Part shown: in pieces, positions 36,033 to 44,175 of the stretch
Layout of the letters: each line of letters begins with the position of its first letter
Position numbering within the stretch: the first letter of the stretch is position 1
Origin: Pedobacter sp. L105
GTDB taxonomy: Bacteria > Bacteroidota > Bacteroidia > Sphingobacteriales > Sphingobacteriaceae
DNA length: 64,000 nucleotides
Direction: 5' to 3'
Assembly: GCF_009765875.1 (NCBI RefSeq)
Contig: NZ_LMUP01000008.1
Coordinates: 611,776-675,775 of the forward strand
Position numbers and translations under genes: made by a program
The notes under the pieces: model-generated
The model's input: only the letters and a program-made list of their open reading frames with translations
Databases searched by the model: none
Told to the model about the DNA's origin: nothing

Positions 36033-36344
36033 TTAACTTAATCTTGGAGGCTGCCAAAGTCTTGAAGGGGGCTGTGTAAGTTCAGCAGTTAAATGAGAAA
36101 AATTGTGCTTTATTAGCTTTAGATATACGGTAAAACCTATAATTGAATAATTACTGATAGTAAAGCCAACACATGAAGCGCAAACATAAAAAGGAGAACA
36201 ATTTTTACAACAATCCTCTTTCTCTTCTGTATTTTTATTAGCTTTTTGGTCATGATGATGTGCTGGATTGCCTTCTGCTTTGCAGCAAGGGACAGCAGTT
36301 AAGGTTAGCACCATTATGGAAAGTAGCAAGGCTAATATTTTCAC
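36033..36344 (-). CDS. Cys/His-rich DUF6660-like exported protein
   Basis: 103 residues with a signal peptide (MKILALLLSIMVLTLTAVPC), then an HHHDQ cluster and a cysteine cluster EDCCKNCSPFYVCASC at about 43-58. This is the layout I recall for DUF6660 proteins next to TonB receptors and heavy-metal efflux genes of Bacteroidota. It likely binds a soft metal in the periplasm. It lies 58 bp upstream of the TonB receptor and is probably cotranscribed with it. Confidence 0.7.
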   Translation of the reverse strand: MKILALLLSIMVLTLTAVPCCKAEGNPAHHHDQKANKNTEEKEDCCKNCSPFYVCASCVGFTISNYSIIGFTVYLKLIKHNFSHLTAELTQPPSRLWQPPRLS

Positions 36345-36423
36345 GTTGTAAAACTACTAATTTGAATTTTAATTTTCGTATTTTAGGTTTCTCCCTTGAA
36401 GATTAATTTTGCCAAATTGTAAG

Positions 36424-36481
36424 CAGAAATAAGATTAAAAGAAGGACTGTTTTTAGCACCCACTTATTGATCTTATTTCTG
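36424..36481. repeat. 12-bp inverted repeat upstream of the metal module
   Basis: CAGAAATAAGAT (36424-36435) and ATCTTATTTCTG (36470-36481) are perfect complements, 34 bp apart. Position between the end of the Mob operon and the metal-module start allows a regulator site or a 3'-end structure. Confidence 0.5.
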
Positions 36482-36510
36482 TTTACATAATCTACATTAC
36501 TACAATAGTT

Positions 36511-37170
36511 TTACAACTTAACTTTTTCTTTTCTCAATTTTCTAGCTTCTTTTTTAGCTTTTAAAGCTTCCTCGGCCACTTGTTTGGCTGCCGCCTCGGC
36601 TTCTGCTAGAGCAATTTGCTGGGCTTCCAGTTGCTTCGTTTTCTTTTCCATGCCTTCGGGGTTTGGATAGTACAAGGTATCCACTCCATATGCTACAGCT
36701 GGGGCAATCTGCCGCAACATTCTAAACTTTACATCATTGTCTTTCATCCTTCCATTGTCATTCCAGAGATAAAAGCACATACCTGTTGAAAATGCTGACA
36801 GGGCAAAAAGGACTAAGCCGCCGATAATAAAACCTTTTGTTTTGTCTTGAAAGCGGTGAAGTAGTTTGACCTGCATCTCTTTAGGGAAATTCCTAAAAAG
36901 TGTTTCCTGCATTTTGATGCTCGCCTCACCGCTTAACATCAGATTTTGAGTAGCAATAATCTGTTGGCTGATTTCATCCTGAAGTGGGGCGGTTTTGTCC
37001 TGTTCAGCAATTTTGATGATCAGCTCTTTTAACTCGTCAAGCTGTCCGCTATAATCTTTAACATCCATAAGTTTAGTTAACTTTTCTTCGGCACTGGTCA
37101 TTCTTTCCCCTAATTTGATGGTGAGTTCCTGATTGTCCTGCAACTGTTCTTGTATTTCCTGTGTATTCAT
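36511..37170 (-). CDS. Mobilization-associated coiled-coil membrane protein
   Basis: 219 residues. Coiled coils at about 1-60 and 170-215 flank a single membrane helix at about 112-132 (GFIIGGLVLFALSAFSTGMCFYLW). It overlaps the relaxase gene by 4 bp (ATGA), so it is translationally coupled and part of the Mob operon. It could tether the relaxosome to the membrane or to the helper's coupling protein; that is inference from position. Confidence 0.7.
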   Translation of the reverse strand: MNTQEIQEQLQDNQELTIKLGERMTSAEEKLTKLMDVKDYSGQLDELKELIIKIAEQDKTAPLQDEISQQIIATQNLMLSGEASIKMQETLFRNFPKEMQVKLLHRFQDKTKGFIIGGLVLFALSAFSTGMCFYLWNDNGRMKDNDVKFRMLRQIAPAVAYGVDTLYYPNPEGMEKKTKQLEAQQIALAEAEAAAKQVAEEALKAKKEARKLRKEKVKL

Positions 37171-38153
37171 CGGCTTATTCCTTTTGATTGTTCATGATCT
37201 GTTTGTTGTCCGGGCTTCTTTTTCTTCTTCCGGTAAATTTTGGCATCATCCTGATCTGCTGATTGTGCTGGCACAAATTCCGGGCTTAATAGGATTTCGA
37301 GAAGGCTTTTACCTCCGCTAAAGGCTGGCTGGCTATCATGGTGGTAATCCGGTCTCAATACTTCTTTGATCTGATCTGCTAAAGATGGTCTGCTTTCTAT
37401 AAATGTGGTTTGTTGCTGTTCTTTTTGCTGATTGAAACTGAGCTGGGCATTTAGATTACCATAGCTTAAAGACCTGTCAACGGCAGAGCCTTTCATCTTA
37501 AATCCATCTTTCTCGAAAGAAATGCCTTGTACCTCATTTGTCCCGCTTCGCCTTTTATATTCCATCTGTATGCCTTTAGCCTGTAAATTGCTCTCTAAGC
37601 CTTTCCAGTTTACTGACTCTTTAACTGCTGATTTGACGGCATCAAATAATTCATACCTTATTTGCTCTTTTCCGTTCAATGCCTGACGGTTTACCTGCTC
37701 TTTTCCTTTGCCTAAATGGTAGCCGTGTTTTAGCGTGATTTCCTTGCAGGCTTTAATATTCCGCCCGTAACTGTTATTATCAGAAATGGTATTGCCCTTG
37801 TTATCTACCCGGTTGTAAATGATGTGCATGTGTGGATTTTTTCCATCATGATGCCTGACCATTATATATTGGGTATTACGGATATTCATTTTCTCCATGT
37901 ATTCCTTTGCACGTTCTACCATGATTTGATTGCTCAACTTTGACAGGTCTTCATTGCTCCAGCTTAAAACCAGATGGCCTACTGCTTTACCTAATCCCGG
38001 TCTTGTTTTCCTTTGTTGGTTAAGATCCTGGGTAATTAAGTAGGCATTTTGCATCCGCACCCCGTTGGCATCCAAGATTACAGCATCTTTCTTGTCAACG
38101 ACATAACGGACGCAACCGCCAAAGCTCTTTCCTGTAATAGGCTTACCGATCAT
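37167..38153 (-). CDS. mobB: Relaxase/mobilization nuclease (MobP-type)
   Basis: 328 residues. The N-terminal relaxase domain has the three expected features: FGGCVRYVVDK start, LSWSNEDLSKLSNQIMVERAKEYM helix, and the metal-binding three-His motif HHDGKNPHMHIIYNRVD at about 98-114. The C-terminal 130 residues are charged. It would nick oriT and pilot the strand in conjugal transfer. A tyrosine nucleophile is likely YVVDK near residue 17, as in this family. It overlaps the upstream accessory gene by 11 bp. Confidence 0.88.
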   Translation of the reverse strand: MIGKPITGKSFGGCVRYVVDKKDAVILDANGVRMQNAYLITQDLNQQRKTRPGLGKAVGHLVLSWSNEDLSKLSNQIMVERAKEYMEKMNIRNTQYIMVRHHDGKNPHMHIIYNRVDNKGNTISDNNSYGRNIKACKEITLKHGYHLGKGKEQVNRQALNGKEQIRYELFDAVKSAVKESVNWKGLESNLQAKGIQMEYKRRSGTNEVQGISFEKDGFKMKGSAVDRSLSYGNLNAQLSFNQQKEQQQTTFIESRPSLADQIKEVLRPDYHHDSQPAFSGGKSLLEILLSPEFVPAQSADQDDAKIYRKKKKKPGQQTDHEQSKGISR

Positions 38154-38556
38154 GTTTAGTAATTTTTAGCATTACTTCTTCTACCTGCGTGAGCATCGTC
38201 CGGCACTTAGCGGATAAGGACAACAGTCCTTCAACGTGAGCCAAATGGGTAAGCTGGTTCAGGTTATTAGCAAGCCCTGCCAATAATCTATACCATCCAC
38301 TTTCCTCGGTAGAAAAGCGGGGCACTATGCCTGCGGTTTTTGCCGCCCTTCTAAACCACTCGCTAGGTTTTAAACCTGCCTTTTTAGATTTGTCCTCGAT
38401 CAGTAACCGCTCGGTAGGGGTTAACCTGATCATCAGGATTTCACTCCTTTTGATCCCTTTCTTTGGCCTGCCGGGCAACCGTTTTTTTGCAGGCTTCGTA
38501 TTTTCATCTTTGACTTGCATCCCTTTTTCTCCTTTCTCATTTTTCAATGTGACCAT
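38143..38556 (-). CDS. Mobilization accessory protein (MobA/MobC-like)
   Basis: 137 residues. A basic N-terminus (KPAKKRLPGRPKKGIKRSE) leads to a ribbon-helix-helix-like segment, ILMIRLTPTERLLIEDKSKKAGLKPSEWFRRAA (about 41-73), then a helical C-terminus. This is the layout of relaxosome accessory proteins that bind oriT. Its start lies directly beside the hairpin cluster proposed as oriT. Confidence 0.8.
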   Translation of the reverse strand: MVTLKNEKGEKGMQVKDENTKPAKKRLPGRPKKGIKRSEILMIRLTPTERLLIEDKSKKAGLKPSEWFRRAAKTAGIVPRFSTEESGWYRLLAGLANNLNQLTHLAHVEGLLSLSAKCRTMLTQVEEVMLKITKHDR

Positions 38557-38711
38557 CGGGAGCGAACCGAAATTTTTCCCCCCAAGGGAAAAATCGAGTG
38601 TTTTTGTATAGCAAAAACATTAACTCGCTCCCTCATTTTCTCTAATTTGTACCGTTATAGAACTTCGTTAGAAGTTCTGCAATCGGGGCGGGAATTTGGT
38701 TACTTCCCGCT
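38557..38711. other. Candidate oriT: cluster of five inverted repeats
   Basis: Within 155 bp upstream of the Mob operon lie GGGAGCGA/TCGCTCCC (38558-38565, 38625-38632), and inside it ATTTTTCCC/GGGAAAAAT (38572-38594) and GTTTTTG/CAAAAAC (38600-38618); then AGAACTTC/GAAGTTCT (38659-38678) and GCGGGAA/TTCCCGC (38688-38710). All are perfect. Such nested hairpins beside mob genes are the usual sign of oriT. The nick site is not identified. Confidence 0.7.
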
Positions 38712-38724
38712 GGTTTCAGCCATC

Positions 38725-39018
38725 TTAATTCTGCCCGTCTTCGTTCAGTAGCCATATTGAACTGGCATGGGTCGGGTGGTAAGATGGCTCATAACTGATA
38801 TACCCAAAATCAATTAATTCCTTCAAACATTTGTGATACGTCACAATTGATTTGATACGGGAGAAACGCATGAGCCTGCTCCGGCTAACCCGTGTAGCCG
38901 CTCCCGGTGAATGATCAGTGCGGAAATAAAATACCGCCATGACGAGACTCAAATGTGAAGGCAACAGACGGTGATCGTCTGCTGCTTTTTTCATAAAAGT
39001 GGTGGGTAGGTAATTCAT
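38725..39018 (-). CDS. Winged-helix-like element protein
   Basis: 97 residues with the pattern RVSRSRLMRFSRIKSIVTYHKCLKELIDFGYISYEPSYHP, which looks like a winged helix. Similar small proteins sit next to mob regions of Bacteroidota elements. It overlaps the upstream excisionase-like gene by 4 bp. A replication or excision accessory role is possible but not shown. Confidence 0.6.
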   Translation of the reverse strand: MNYLPTTFMKKAADDHRLLPSHLSLVMAVFYFRTDHSPGAATRVSRSRLMRFSRIKSIVTYHKCLKELIDFGYISYEPSYHPTHASSIWLLNEDGQN

Positions 39019-39293
39019 AATGCACCTCCTTCCGCTGGGCTGTCCCCAAGCATGTGATTAATATCTTCGGATTTATAGTACATCGTTCCCCCGATCTTTT
39101 TAAAATGAAGCGTACCATTGATACGAAGGTTCTGCAATGTTCCCGGTGAAATGCTCAATATCTTTCTGACCTCCGCACTTTTTAACCAGGTCTTTGCAAA
39201 TGGCTGTTGTGGCTGTAATACTTCTTTGAGTTCTGCAATCAGTTCGGATTTAAAAGTCTTTAAATCTTCCGGAGTGATAATGTCAATATTCAT
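39015..39293 (-). CDS. Excisionase-like helix-turn-helix protein
   Basis: 92 residues when started at 39293 (MNIDIITPEDLKTFKSEL), the usual start in this family; a longer frame to 39404 exists. The HTH_17/MerR-like motif is WLKSAEVRKILSISPGTLQNLRINGTLHFKKIGGTMYYKSEDI (about 40-82). Such proteins act as recombination directionality factors or regulators in Bacteroidota elements. Cotranscribed with the next gene through an ATGA overlap. Confidence 0.8.
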   Translation of the reverse strand: MNIDIITPEDLKTFKSELIAELKEVLQPQQPFAKTWLKSAEVRKILSISPGTLQNLRINGTLHFKKIGGTMYYKSEDINHMLGDSPAEGGAL

Positions 39294-39697
39294 AATATCA
39301 TATTCAGGTGAAACAATAGGTGTAACTGAATAGCTGTATATCTGATCATTGGTCAATCTGGATAAAACCCATAGCCCTTGATCTGACAAGCTATATATCT
39401 TCAATGATGGATGTACAGTTATGAACTGTTTTCAAATAGGGGTTGATCTTGGATTACTGTAGATGCCACCTTTACAATCAGGCTTTGATAAGGGGGCAAG
39501 GTGTTTTGATAAGTAATCTGCATACATTTTGATTTGACTCAAAAGTGCAGCGTAAACCCACCCGTTCATGACCCTTCAAAAAACGAGGGTAACGGGAGTG
39601 GGTAAATATTAAATTTCGGTCACAGCTAAACTTCTACCTGTCAAACAGATACAAATTATATGAGCAATGAGAAGAAGAAGTGCGAAATAAGAGACTG
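39294..39697. other. 404-bp regulatory region with repeats and a long hairpin
   Basis: Holds two exact TTTGATAAG repeats at 39484-39492 and 39505-39513 (21 bp apart), and a composite stem: ACCCA/TGGGT, CCCGTT/AACGGG and ACCCT/AGGGT between 39556 and 39603, giving 16 paired bases with two small bulges. The stem is downstream of the 39698-40465 gene and upstream of the excisionase-like gene. No ORF is supported. Confidence 0.55.
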
Positions 39698-40465
39698 TTA
39701 GCTTCTTTTTTTTGCAGGGATGATTTTAAAGAGTTTTTTGTTCTCTGGAACAGGTGAGAATTTAGATTTTGAAAGGTCATCCGGGTCGGGTGTAAAATAC
39801 CTTTTGATCCTTTCATATTTTATGGGCTGACGGTCTTCGGTGAAATACTTGCAAATAATTTTCATCCAAATTGCCTGTGTCTGGGCAAACGCCAATTCTA
39901 TTTTGCCATCAATTGTTTGTTCCTGTATTTGTAAAATAATGTCTACTAAAGTTAGCACGTAGCCTTTTGGAATATTGATATGATCCTTAGTTTCCAGTAA
40001 TCTGAACGTCTTTAACTCCTTATCCATTTTATCCATCTTATTTTGCATGGTATTGATTTGGTTCTGTTGCCGCATGATGATCTCCACCTCCGTTTCATGG
40101 GAGTTCCATTTGTCAATAGAAATCAAAAAACCGGTAAGACTTTTCAAATGTTTGATTTCCTGCTGGTCTCTAACATGATTTTTGCTTTCATAAATATCTT
40201 TCTCCACCAACGTTTTAAGCCTTGTTTCGATCAGACTCCATAGATGTGTGAAAAAATCCTCTTCCTTACCGTCTTCATGTTTAGCTAAATAATAGTTCAA
40301 ATGCCGGGTGTAAAATTCTTCCCATCGACTGGCATCCGTGGCAAAAATCCGCAAAAAGAAATGCTTCAAAAAGCTCTTTTTGTTCCAGTGCAGATAATTT
40401 CCAATGTCTAGTGTGTTCTTAGAAAAATCAAATCGGTCTCGTTGTCGAAAATATTCTAAACTCAT
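39698..40465 (-). CDS. Element-borne protein, function unknown
   Basis: 255 residues, helical, with a coiled-coil stretch QQNQINTMQNKMDKMDKEL near 130 and a basic C-terminus. No signal peptide or catalytic motif. It is typical of uncharacterised proteins found in integrative elements of Bacteroidota near mob and regulatory genes. It is divergent from the arsenic operon. Confidence 0.6.
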   Translation of the reverse strand: MSLEYFRQRDRFDFSKNTLDIGNYLHWNKKSFLKHFFLRIFATDASRWEEFYTRHLNYYLAKHEDGKEEDFFTHLWSLIETRLKTLVEKDIYESKNHVRDQQEIKHLKSLTGFLISIDKWNSHETEVEIIMRQQNQINTMQNKMDKMDKELKTFRLLETKDHINIPKGYVLTLVDIILQIQEQTIDGKIELAFAQTQAIWMKIICKYFTEDRQPIKYERIKRYFTPDPDDLSKSKFSPVPENKKLFKIIPAKKRS

Positions 40466-40603
40466 AGGATAGGGATATATCCAAATTTACCGAAATTAAC
40501 CCTTACTCTCTATAGCTCTAAATATAATTCTCAACTTAAAGCCTTTTGATCATTTATGTAATATTCCTTATTGGTGTTCCAAAGGAAAGTTTTAAATAAA
40601 ATT

Positions 40604-40641
40604 TTTGGAAATTATATATGTATATCGTAATATTGCAATAT
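40604..40641 (+). promoter_or_regulatory. ars promoter with ArsR box
   Basis: TTTG at 40604-40607 and TAATATTG at 40628-40635, 20 bp apart, form a near-consensus promoter. Overlapping the -7 box is an imperfect palindrome centred at 40631 (ATATCGTAATATTGCAATAT, 8 of 10 pairs). 17 of its last 18 bases recur before the second ArsR-like gene, so it is the probable ArsR operator. Confidence 0.7.
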
Positions 40642-40647
40642 AAAGTT

Positions 40648-40977
40648 ATGGGACTTACAAAAACAGAAATATTCACCGAAGAGCAAAACAGATTAGCTGT
40701 AATGCTAAAAGCTATGGCACATCCGGCTAGGATTGCTATCCTTCAACACATCATTAAAACTAATGCTTGTATCTGCGGAGATTTAGTAGAGGAACTAGGA
40801 TTGGCACAAGCTACTATTTCACAACATCTGAAAGAATTGAAAACAGCCGGGCTTATTCAGGGAACTATAGAAGGCGTTTCTGTTTGTTATTGTATCAATC
40901 CTGGGGTCTGGGATGACCTGCAAAAACAACTTTCAGGGTTTTTTAATACTTATAGTATAAAGACTGATTGCTGTTAA
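40648..40977 (+). CDS. arsR: ArsR-family arsenic-responsive repressor
   Basis: 109 residues with the start at 40648 (MGLTKTEIF), because the promoter -7 box and ArsR box lie at 40622-40641 and the upstream ATG at 40618 would fall inside them. Winged HTH: LKAMAHPARIAILQHI, ICGDLVEELGLAQATISQHLKELKTAGLI. The CxC pair in NACICGDLV matches the As(III)-binding position of ArsR alpha-3. A C-terminal DCC adds thiols. It should dissociate from the operator on binding arsenite. Confidence 0.9.
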   Translation: MGLTKTEIFTEEQNRLAVMLKAMAHPARIAILQHIIKTNACICGDLVEELGLAQATISQHLKELKTAGLIQGTIEGVSVCYCINPGVWDDLQKQLSGFFNTYSIKTDCC

Positions 40978-40995
40978 AAAAATTTGGCCAGATAC

Positions 40996-41013
40996 ATCGT
41001 AATATTACAATAT
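40996..41013. promoter_or_regulatory. Second ArsR box
   Basis: ATCGTAATATTACAATAT differs at one position from the first operator. It lies 4 bp before the ATG of the second ArsR-like gene, so ArsR may also act inside the operon. Confidence 0.65.
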
Positions 41014-41017
41014 TAAT

Positions 41018-41350
41018 ATGAGCAAAGAGCAGGAAGATTTCAGGAACAATCAACTTAGGGCAGTGGAGATCCTGCGTATTCTTGCTGATACAAATAGTAT
41101 TGCAATATTAGACCGTATACTAGTTATCAATACCTGTATTTGCGGAGAATTTATTGGTGTATTGAACCTAAGCAAACAAGAACTAAATGATCAATTATCG
41201 AGAATGATCAGTTCTGGCATCATTCAGGGCAAGATCAACGGATCAAAAACTTGTTATTGCCTGAGTCCTGACGTTCCTGATTTACTCGAAAATATACTTG
41301 GAAAACATACCTCTCACTACACCGCACACCTTTACTGCAATGAATGCTAA
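41018..41350 (+). CDS. Divergent second ArsR-like protein
   Basis: 110 residues, a degenerate paralog of the preceding gene: NTCICGEFIGVLNLSKQELNDQLSRMISSGIIQGKI keeps the CxC thiol pair but the recognition helix has lost the usual ATISQHL pattern. The C-terminus ends YCNEC. It may bind arsenite without strong DNA binding, or form heterodimers with ArsR. It has its own ArsR box right before the start. Confidence 0.8.
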   Translation: MSKEQEDFRNNQLRAVEILRILADTNSIAILDRILVINTCICGEFIGVLNLSKQELNDQLSRMISSGIIQGKINGSKTCYCLSPDVPDLLENILGKHTSHYTAHLYCNEC

Positions 41351-41383
41351 CAGAATATATAATTGAACATAAAATTTAAAATC

Positions 41384-41941
41384 ATGGATAAATTAGAAGC
41401 AATAAATTGGAAAACATTTAAAGAAACTTTGGAGCAACATCCTGATCTGACTCTACAATTTCAGTATGCAGAAAATAAGTGGGTGGGTGCTTCCTACCAT
41501 ATCACAGAAATAAAACAAGCCCCGATTGTATCTGTAGATTGTGGTGGGGTAATGAATAGCTGGACAGAGATTATTATGCAATTATGGGAGCCTACAGATG
41601 AAGATCAGGAAAGGGCAATGAATGTAAGCAAAGCCTTGTCTATTGTAAAGCTGGTTGAAAAGTCACTTCCATTGAACCCTTTGGGTACTGTTAAAATTGA
41701 ATTTGGAAATTCGCAATTTGATACCAGACAAATGTTTCCAAATGACTTTATCATTTCAGAAGGAAATTTGGTAATTGATTTACGTCCTGACGCTGTACAG
41801 TGTAAAGCTATGGAAAGAGGGGGAAGTTGCGGCACAACGGCAACTGGCGAAGAATGCTGCGCTCCTGAAAAACCTAAAGTAGAATTGAAAAATCTTGCAG
41901 TAGCAGGAGAAAGTTGTACTCCCGGTTCTGGATGCTGCTAA
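41384..41941 (+). CDS. DUF6428 family protein of the ars operon
   Basis: 185 residues from the start at 41384 (MDKLEAINW). The body matches my recollection of DUF6428, a family found in Bacteroidota arsenic operons. A C-terminal cysteine-rich part has GSCGTTATGEECCAPE and a final CTPGSGCC. The paired cysteines suggest a cytosolic As(III)-binding or chaperone role, which is inference. No signal peptide. Confidence 0.75.
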   Translation: MDKLEAINWKTFKETLEQHPDLTLQFQYAENKWVGASYHITEIKQAPIVSVDCGGVMNSWTEIIMQLWEPTDEDQERAMNVSKALSIVKLVEKSLPLNPLGTVKIEFGNSQFDTRQMFPNDFIISEGNLVIDLRPDAVQCKAMERGGSCGTTATGEECCAPEKPKVELKNLAVAGESCTPGSGCC

Positions 41942-41951
41942 TCATATCATT

Positions 41952-42446
41952 ATGATCAATATTAGGGGATTAGAACCAAATGATTGGAATGTAATTAAAA
42001 CTATCTATCTGGAAGGAATTGCCACTGGACAGGCAACCTTCCAGACTGATGCACCTACATGGGAAGATTGGGACAAAGGACACTTGCCTAATTTACGCTA
42101 TGTGGCAGTAATTGATCAGCAGGTTGCGGGATGGATTGCCTTGTCACCAGTTTCAGGCAGATGTGTGTATGCTGGGGTTGCCGAAGTAAGTGTTTATGTT
42201 GCTGAAAGCTACAGGGGTCAAAAAATTGGCTATCAATTGCTGGATTTTCTGATTACCGAAAGTGAGAAGCAAGGTATATGGACACTGCAAGCAGGGATAT
42301 TTCCTGAAAATCTCTCTAGCCATTCATTACATCAGCGTTTAGGTTTTCGCATTATTGGCTTTAGAGAAAAAGTTGGAAAACAACATGGTATTTGGCGCAA
42401 TGTGAATTTATTGGAAAGAAGAAGTAAGATTGCCGGAACTGAATAA
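41952..42446 (+). CDS. arsN: GNAT acetyltransferase, ArsN/phosphinothricin type
   Basis: 164 residues. GNAT fold with the acetyl-CoA motif SVYVAESYRGQKIGYQLLDFL (about 77-97) and the LHQRLGFRIIGFREKVGKQHG C-terminal part typical of phosphinothricin/arsinothricin N-acetyltransferases (ArsN1, PAT). In an ars operon the likely substrate is arsinothricin, an organoarsenical antibiotic. It starts 10 bp after the DUF6428 gene. Confidence 0.85.
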   Translation: MINIRGLEPNDWNVIKTIYLEGIATGQATFQTDAPTWEDWDKGHLPNLRYVAVIDQQVAGWIALSPVSGRCVYAGVAEVSVYVAESYRGQKIGYQLLDFLITESEKQGIWTLQAGIFPENLSSHSLHQRLGFRIIGFREKVGKQHGIWRNVNLLERRSKIAGTE

Positions 42447-42470
42447 AAGATAAATAATTCTATAATAGAT

Positions 42471-42524
42471 GAAGCCTGCATGAGCTTACAGCTCACACAA
42501 AAAAAATAAGATCATGCAAGCTTC
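42471..42524. repeat. Inverted repeat inside the ars operon
   Basis: GAAGCCTGCATGA (42471-42483) and TCATGCAAGCTTC (42512-42524) pair with one mismatch; a smaller GAGCT/AGCTC hairpin sits inside. It lies in the 100-bp gap between arsN and arsC. It may be an attenuator or mRNA-processing hairpin. Confidence 0.5.
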
Positions 42525-42552
42525 ATAACAGATAAAAAACAATAGGAAAGTG

Positions 42553-42966
42553 ATGAAAAATATATTAGTACTCTGCACGGGAAACAGTTGCAGGAGTCAA
42601 TTAGCAGAAGGATACCTAAGATACTTTGCTGGTGATCGAGCAAAGATCTATAGTGCCGGAATTGAAACACACGGAGTAAACCCAAAAGCTATTCAAGTAA
42701 TGGCAGAGGATCATATTGATATTTCTAATCATACCTCTAACCATGTAGATGAATATTTATCCGTCCCTTTTGATTATGTAATTACTGTTTGCGACAATGC
42801 AAATGAAGCCTGTCCATTTTTTCCGGGTAAAGTGGAACGTTTCCATGAGAATTTCCCTGATCCCGCAAAAGCTACCGGATCAGCAGAAGATGTAATAGAA
42901 GAATTTAGAAGAGTACGTGATTTGATTAAAGTTTTTTCAAAGAATTTTGTACAGACTCACCTTTAA
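42553..42966 (+). CDS. arsC: Arsenate reductase, thioredoxin-coupled (low-MW phosphatase fold)
   Basis: 137 residues from ATG 42553 (a GTG precedes it in frame). The catalytic loop CTGNSCRS (C8 to S15) is the C-x5-R-S motif of LMW-PTP-like ArsC. The second and third redox cysteines are in VCDNANEACPFF near 81-88. It reduces arsenate to arsenite for export by the ACR3 pump encoded next. Confidence 0.93.
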   Translation: MKNILVLCTGNSCRSQLAEGYLRYFAGDRAKIYSAGIETHGVNPKAIQVMAEDHIDISNHTSNHVDEYLSVPFDYVITVCDNANEACPFFPGKVERFHENFPDPAKATGSAEDVIEEFRRVRDLIKVFSKNFVQTHL

Positions 42967-43053
42967 ATACAATTTGGGATGGGGCATTATAGCCCTTATT
43001 CTTTTTATCCTTGCATCGTAAAATAGCAATAAAACAATATTAAATAAAACATC

Positions 43054-44136
43054 ATGTCAGCAAATAATTGCGCACCAGCCAACGAAAGAAAGAAACTTAG
43101 TTTTTTAGACCGTTACCTCACCTTATGGATTTTTCTAGCAATGGGTATAGGCATTAGTATCGGTTTTTTTATCCCTTCTTCTTCTGGTTTCATCAATTCC
43201 TTTTCAAGCGGAACGACAAATATTCCACTCGCTATTGGCCTTATCTTAATGATGTATCCCCCACTTGCAAAAGTTAAATATGAAAGAATGGGAGAAGTTT
43301 TTAAAGACACCAAGGTTCTAACTGTGTCGTTAGTTTTAAATTGGGTTGTCGGCCCGTTGCTTATGTTTTTCCTCGCCATTACTTTTTTAAGGGATTATCC
43401 TGAATATATGATCGGCTTAATACTGATTGGACTTGCAAGGTGTATCGCTATGGTAGTTGTTTGGAACGAATTGGCAGAAGGCAACAGGGAATATGCGGCA
43501 GGTTTGATTGCATTAAACAGCATTTTCCAAGTACTGTTATACAGTGTATTCGCTTATGTTTTCATTACTGTGCTTCCGCCTTACTTTGGTTTAAAAGGTT
43601 TGGAGGTAAATATTACAATTGGTGAAATTGCTAAAAGTGTAGGCATATATCTTGGGCTGCCGTTTGCAATGGGCATTATCAGCCGTTATGCCTTAATCAG
43701 TTTAAAAGGTGAAGATTGGTTCCAAAATAAATTTGTTCCCCTGATCTCTCCAATTACATTGATTGCCCTACTGTTTACCATTGTGATTATGTTCAGTTTA
43801 AAAGGGGAATTGATCGTACACATCCCTATGGATGTAATAAGAATAGCTATTCCATTGGTTATTTATTTTTCAATTATGTTCGTATTCAGCTTTTTTGCCG
43901 GGCGCTATTTTGGTGCTGATTATTCTAAAAGCACATCAATAGCTTTTACAGCCACAGGAAATAACTTTGAATTAGCGATAGCAGTCGCTATTGGTGTATT
44001 TGGGATAAATTCAGGTCAGGCATTTGCGGGTGTAATCGGTCCACTTGTGGAAGTACCCGCACTAATTGCCTTGGTAAATCTGGCCTTTTGGTTTAGAAAG
44101 AAATACTTTAAAGCGATACCTGAAACTACTGTTTAG
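43054..44136 (+). CDS. acr3: Arsenite efflux permease ACR3
   Basis: 360 residues, about ten membrane helices. LIGLARCIAMVVVWNELAEGNREY (about 126-149) holds the conserved Cys essential in ACR3 proteins. Also TGNNFELAIAVAIGVFG near 310 with the conserved Glu of the bile-acid/ACR3 fold. It exports As(III)(OH)3 by proton antiport. It works with arsC and arsR in the same operon. Confidence 0.94.
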   Translation: MSANNCAPANERKKLSFLDRYLTLWIFLAMGIGISIGFFIPSSSGFINSFSSGTTNIPLAIGLILMMYPPLAKVKYERMGEVFKDTKVLTVSLVLNWVVGPLLMFFLAITFLRDYPEYMIGLILIGLARCIAMVVVWNELAEGNREYAAGLIALNSIFQVLLYSVFAYVFITVLPPYFGLKGLEVNITIGEIAKSVGIYLGLPFAMGIISRYALISLKGEDWFQNKFVPLISPITLIALLFTIVIMFSLKGELIVHIPMDVIRIAIPLVIYFSIMFVFSFFAGRYFGADYSKSTSIAFTATGNNFELAIAVAIGVFGINSGQAFAGVIGPLVEVPALIALVNLAFWFRKKYFKAIPETTV

Positions 44137-44175
44137 CAAAACATCCAAATTAGAAAATCTAAAATTTATAATAAT

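Noticed and set aside
40618..40647. ATG at 40618 as the arsR start
   Set aside because: It falls within the promoter -7 box and ArsR operator; the predicted transcript starts near 40640, so the start at 40648 is preferred.
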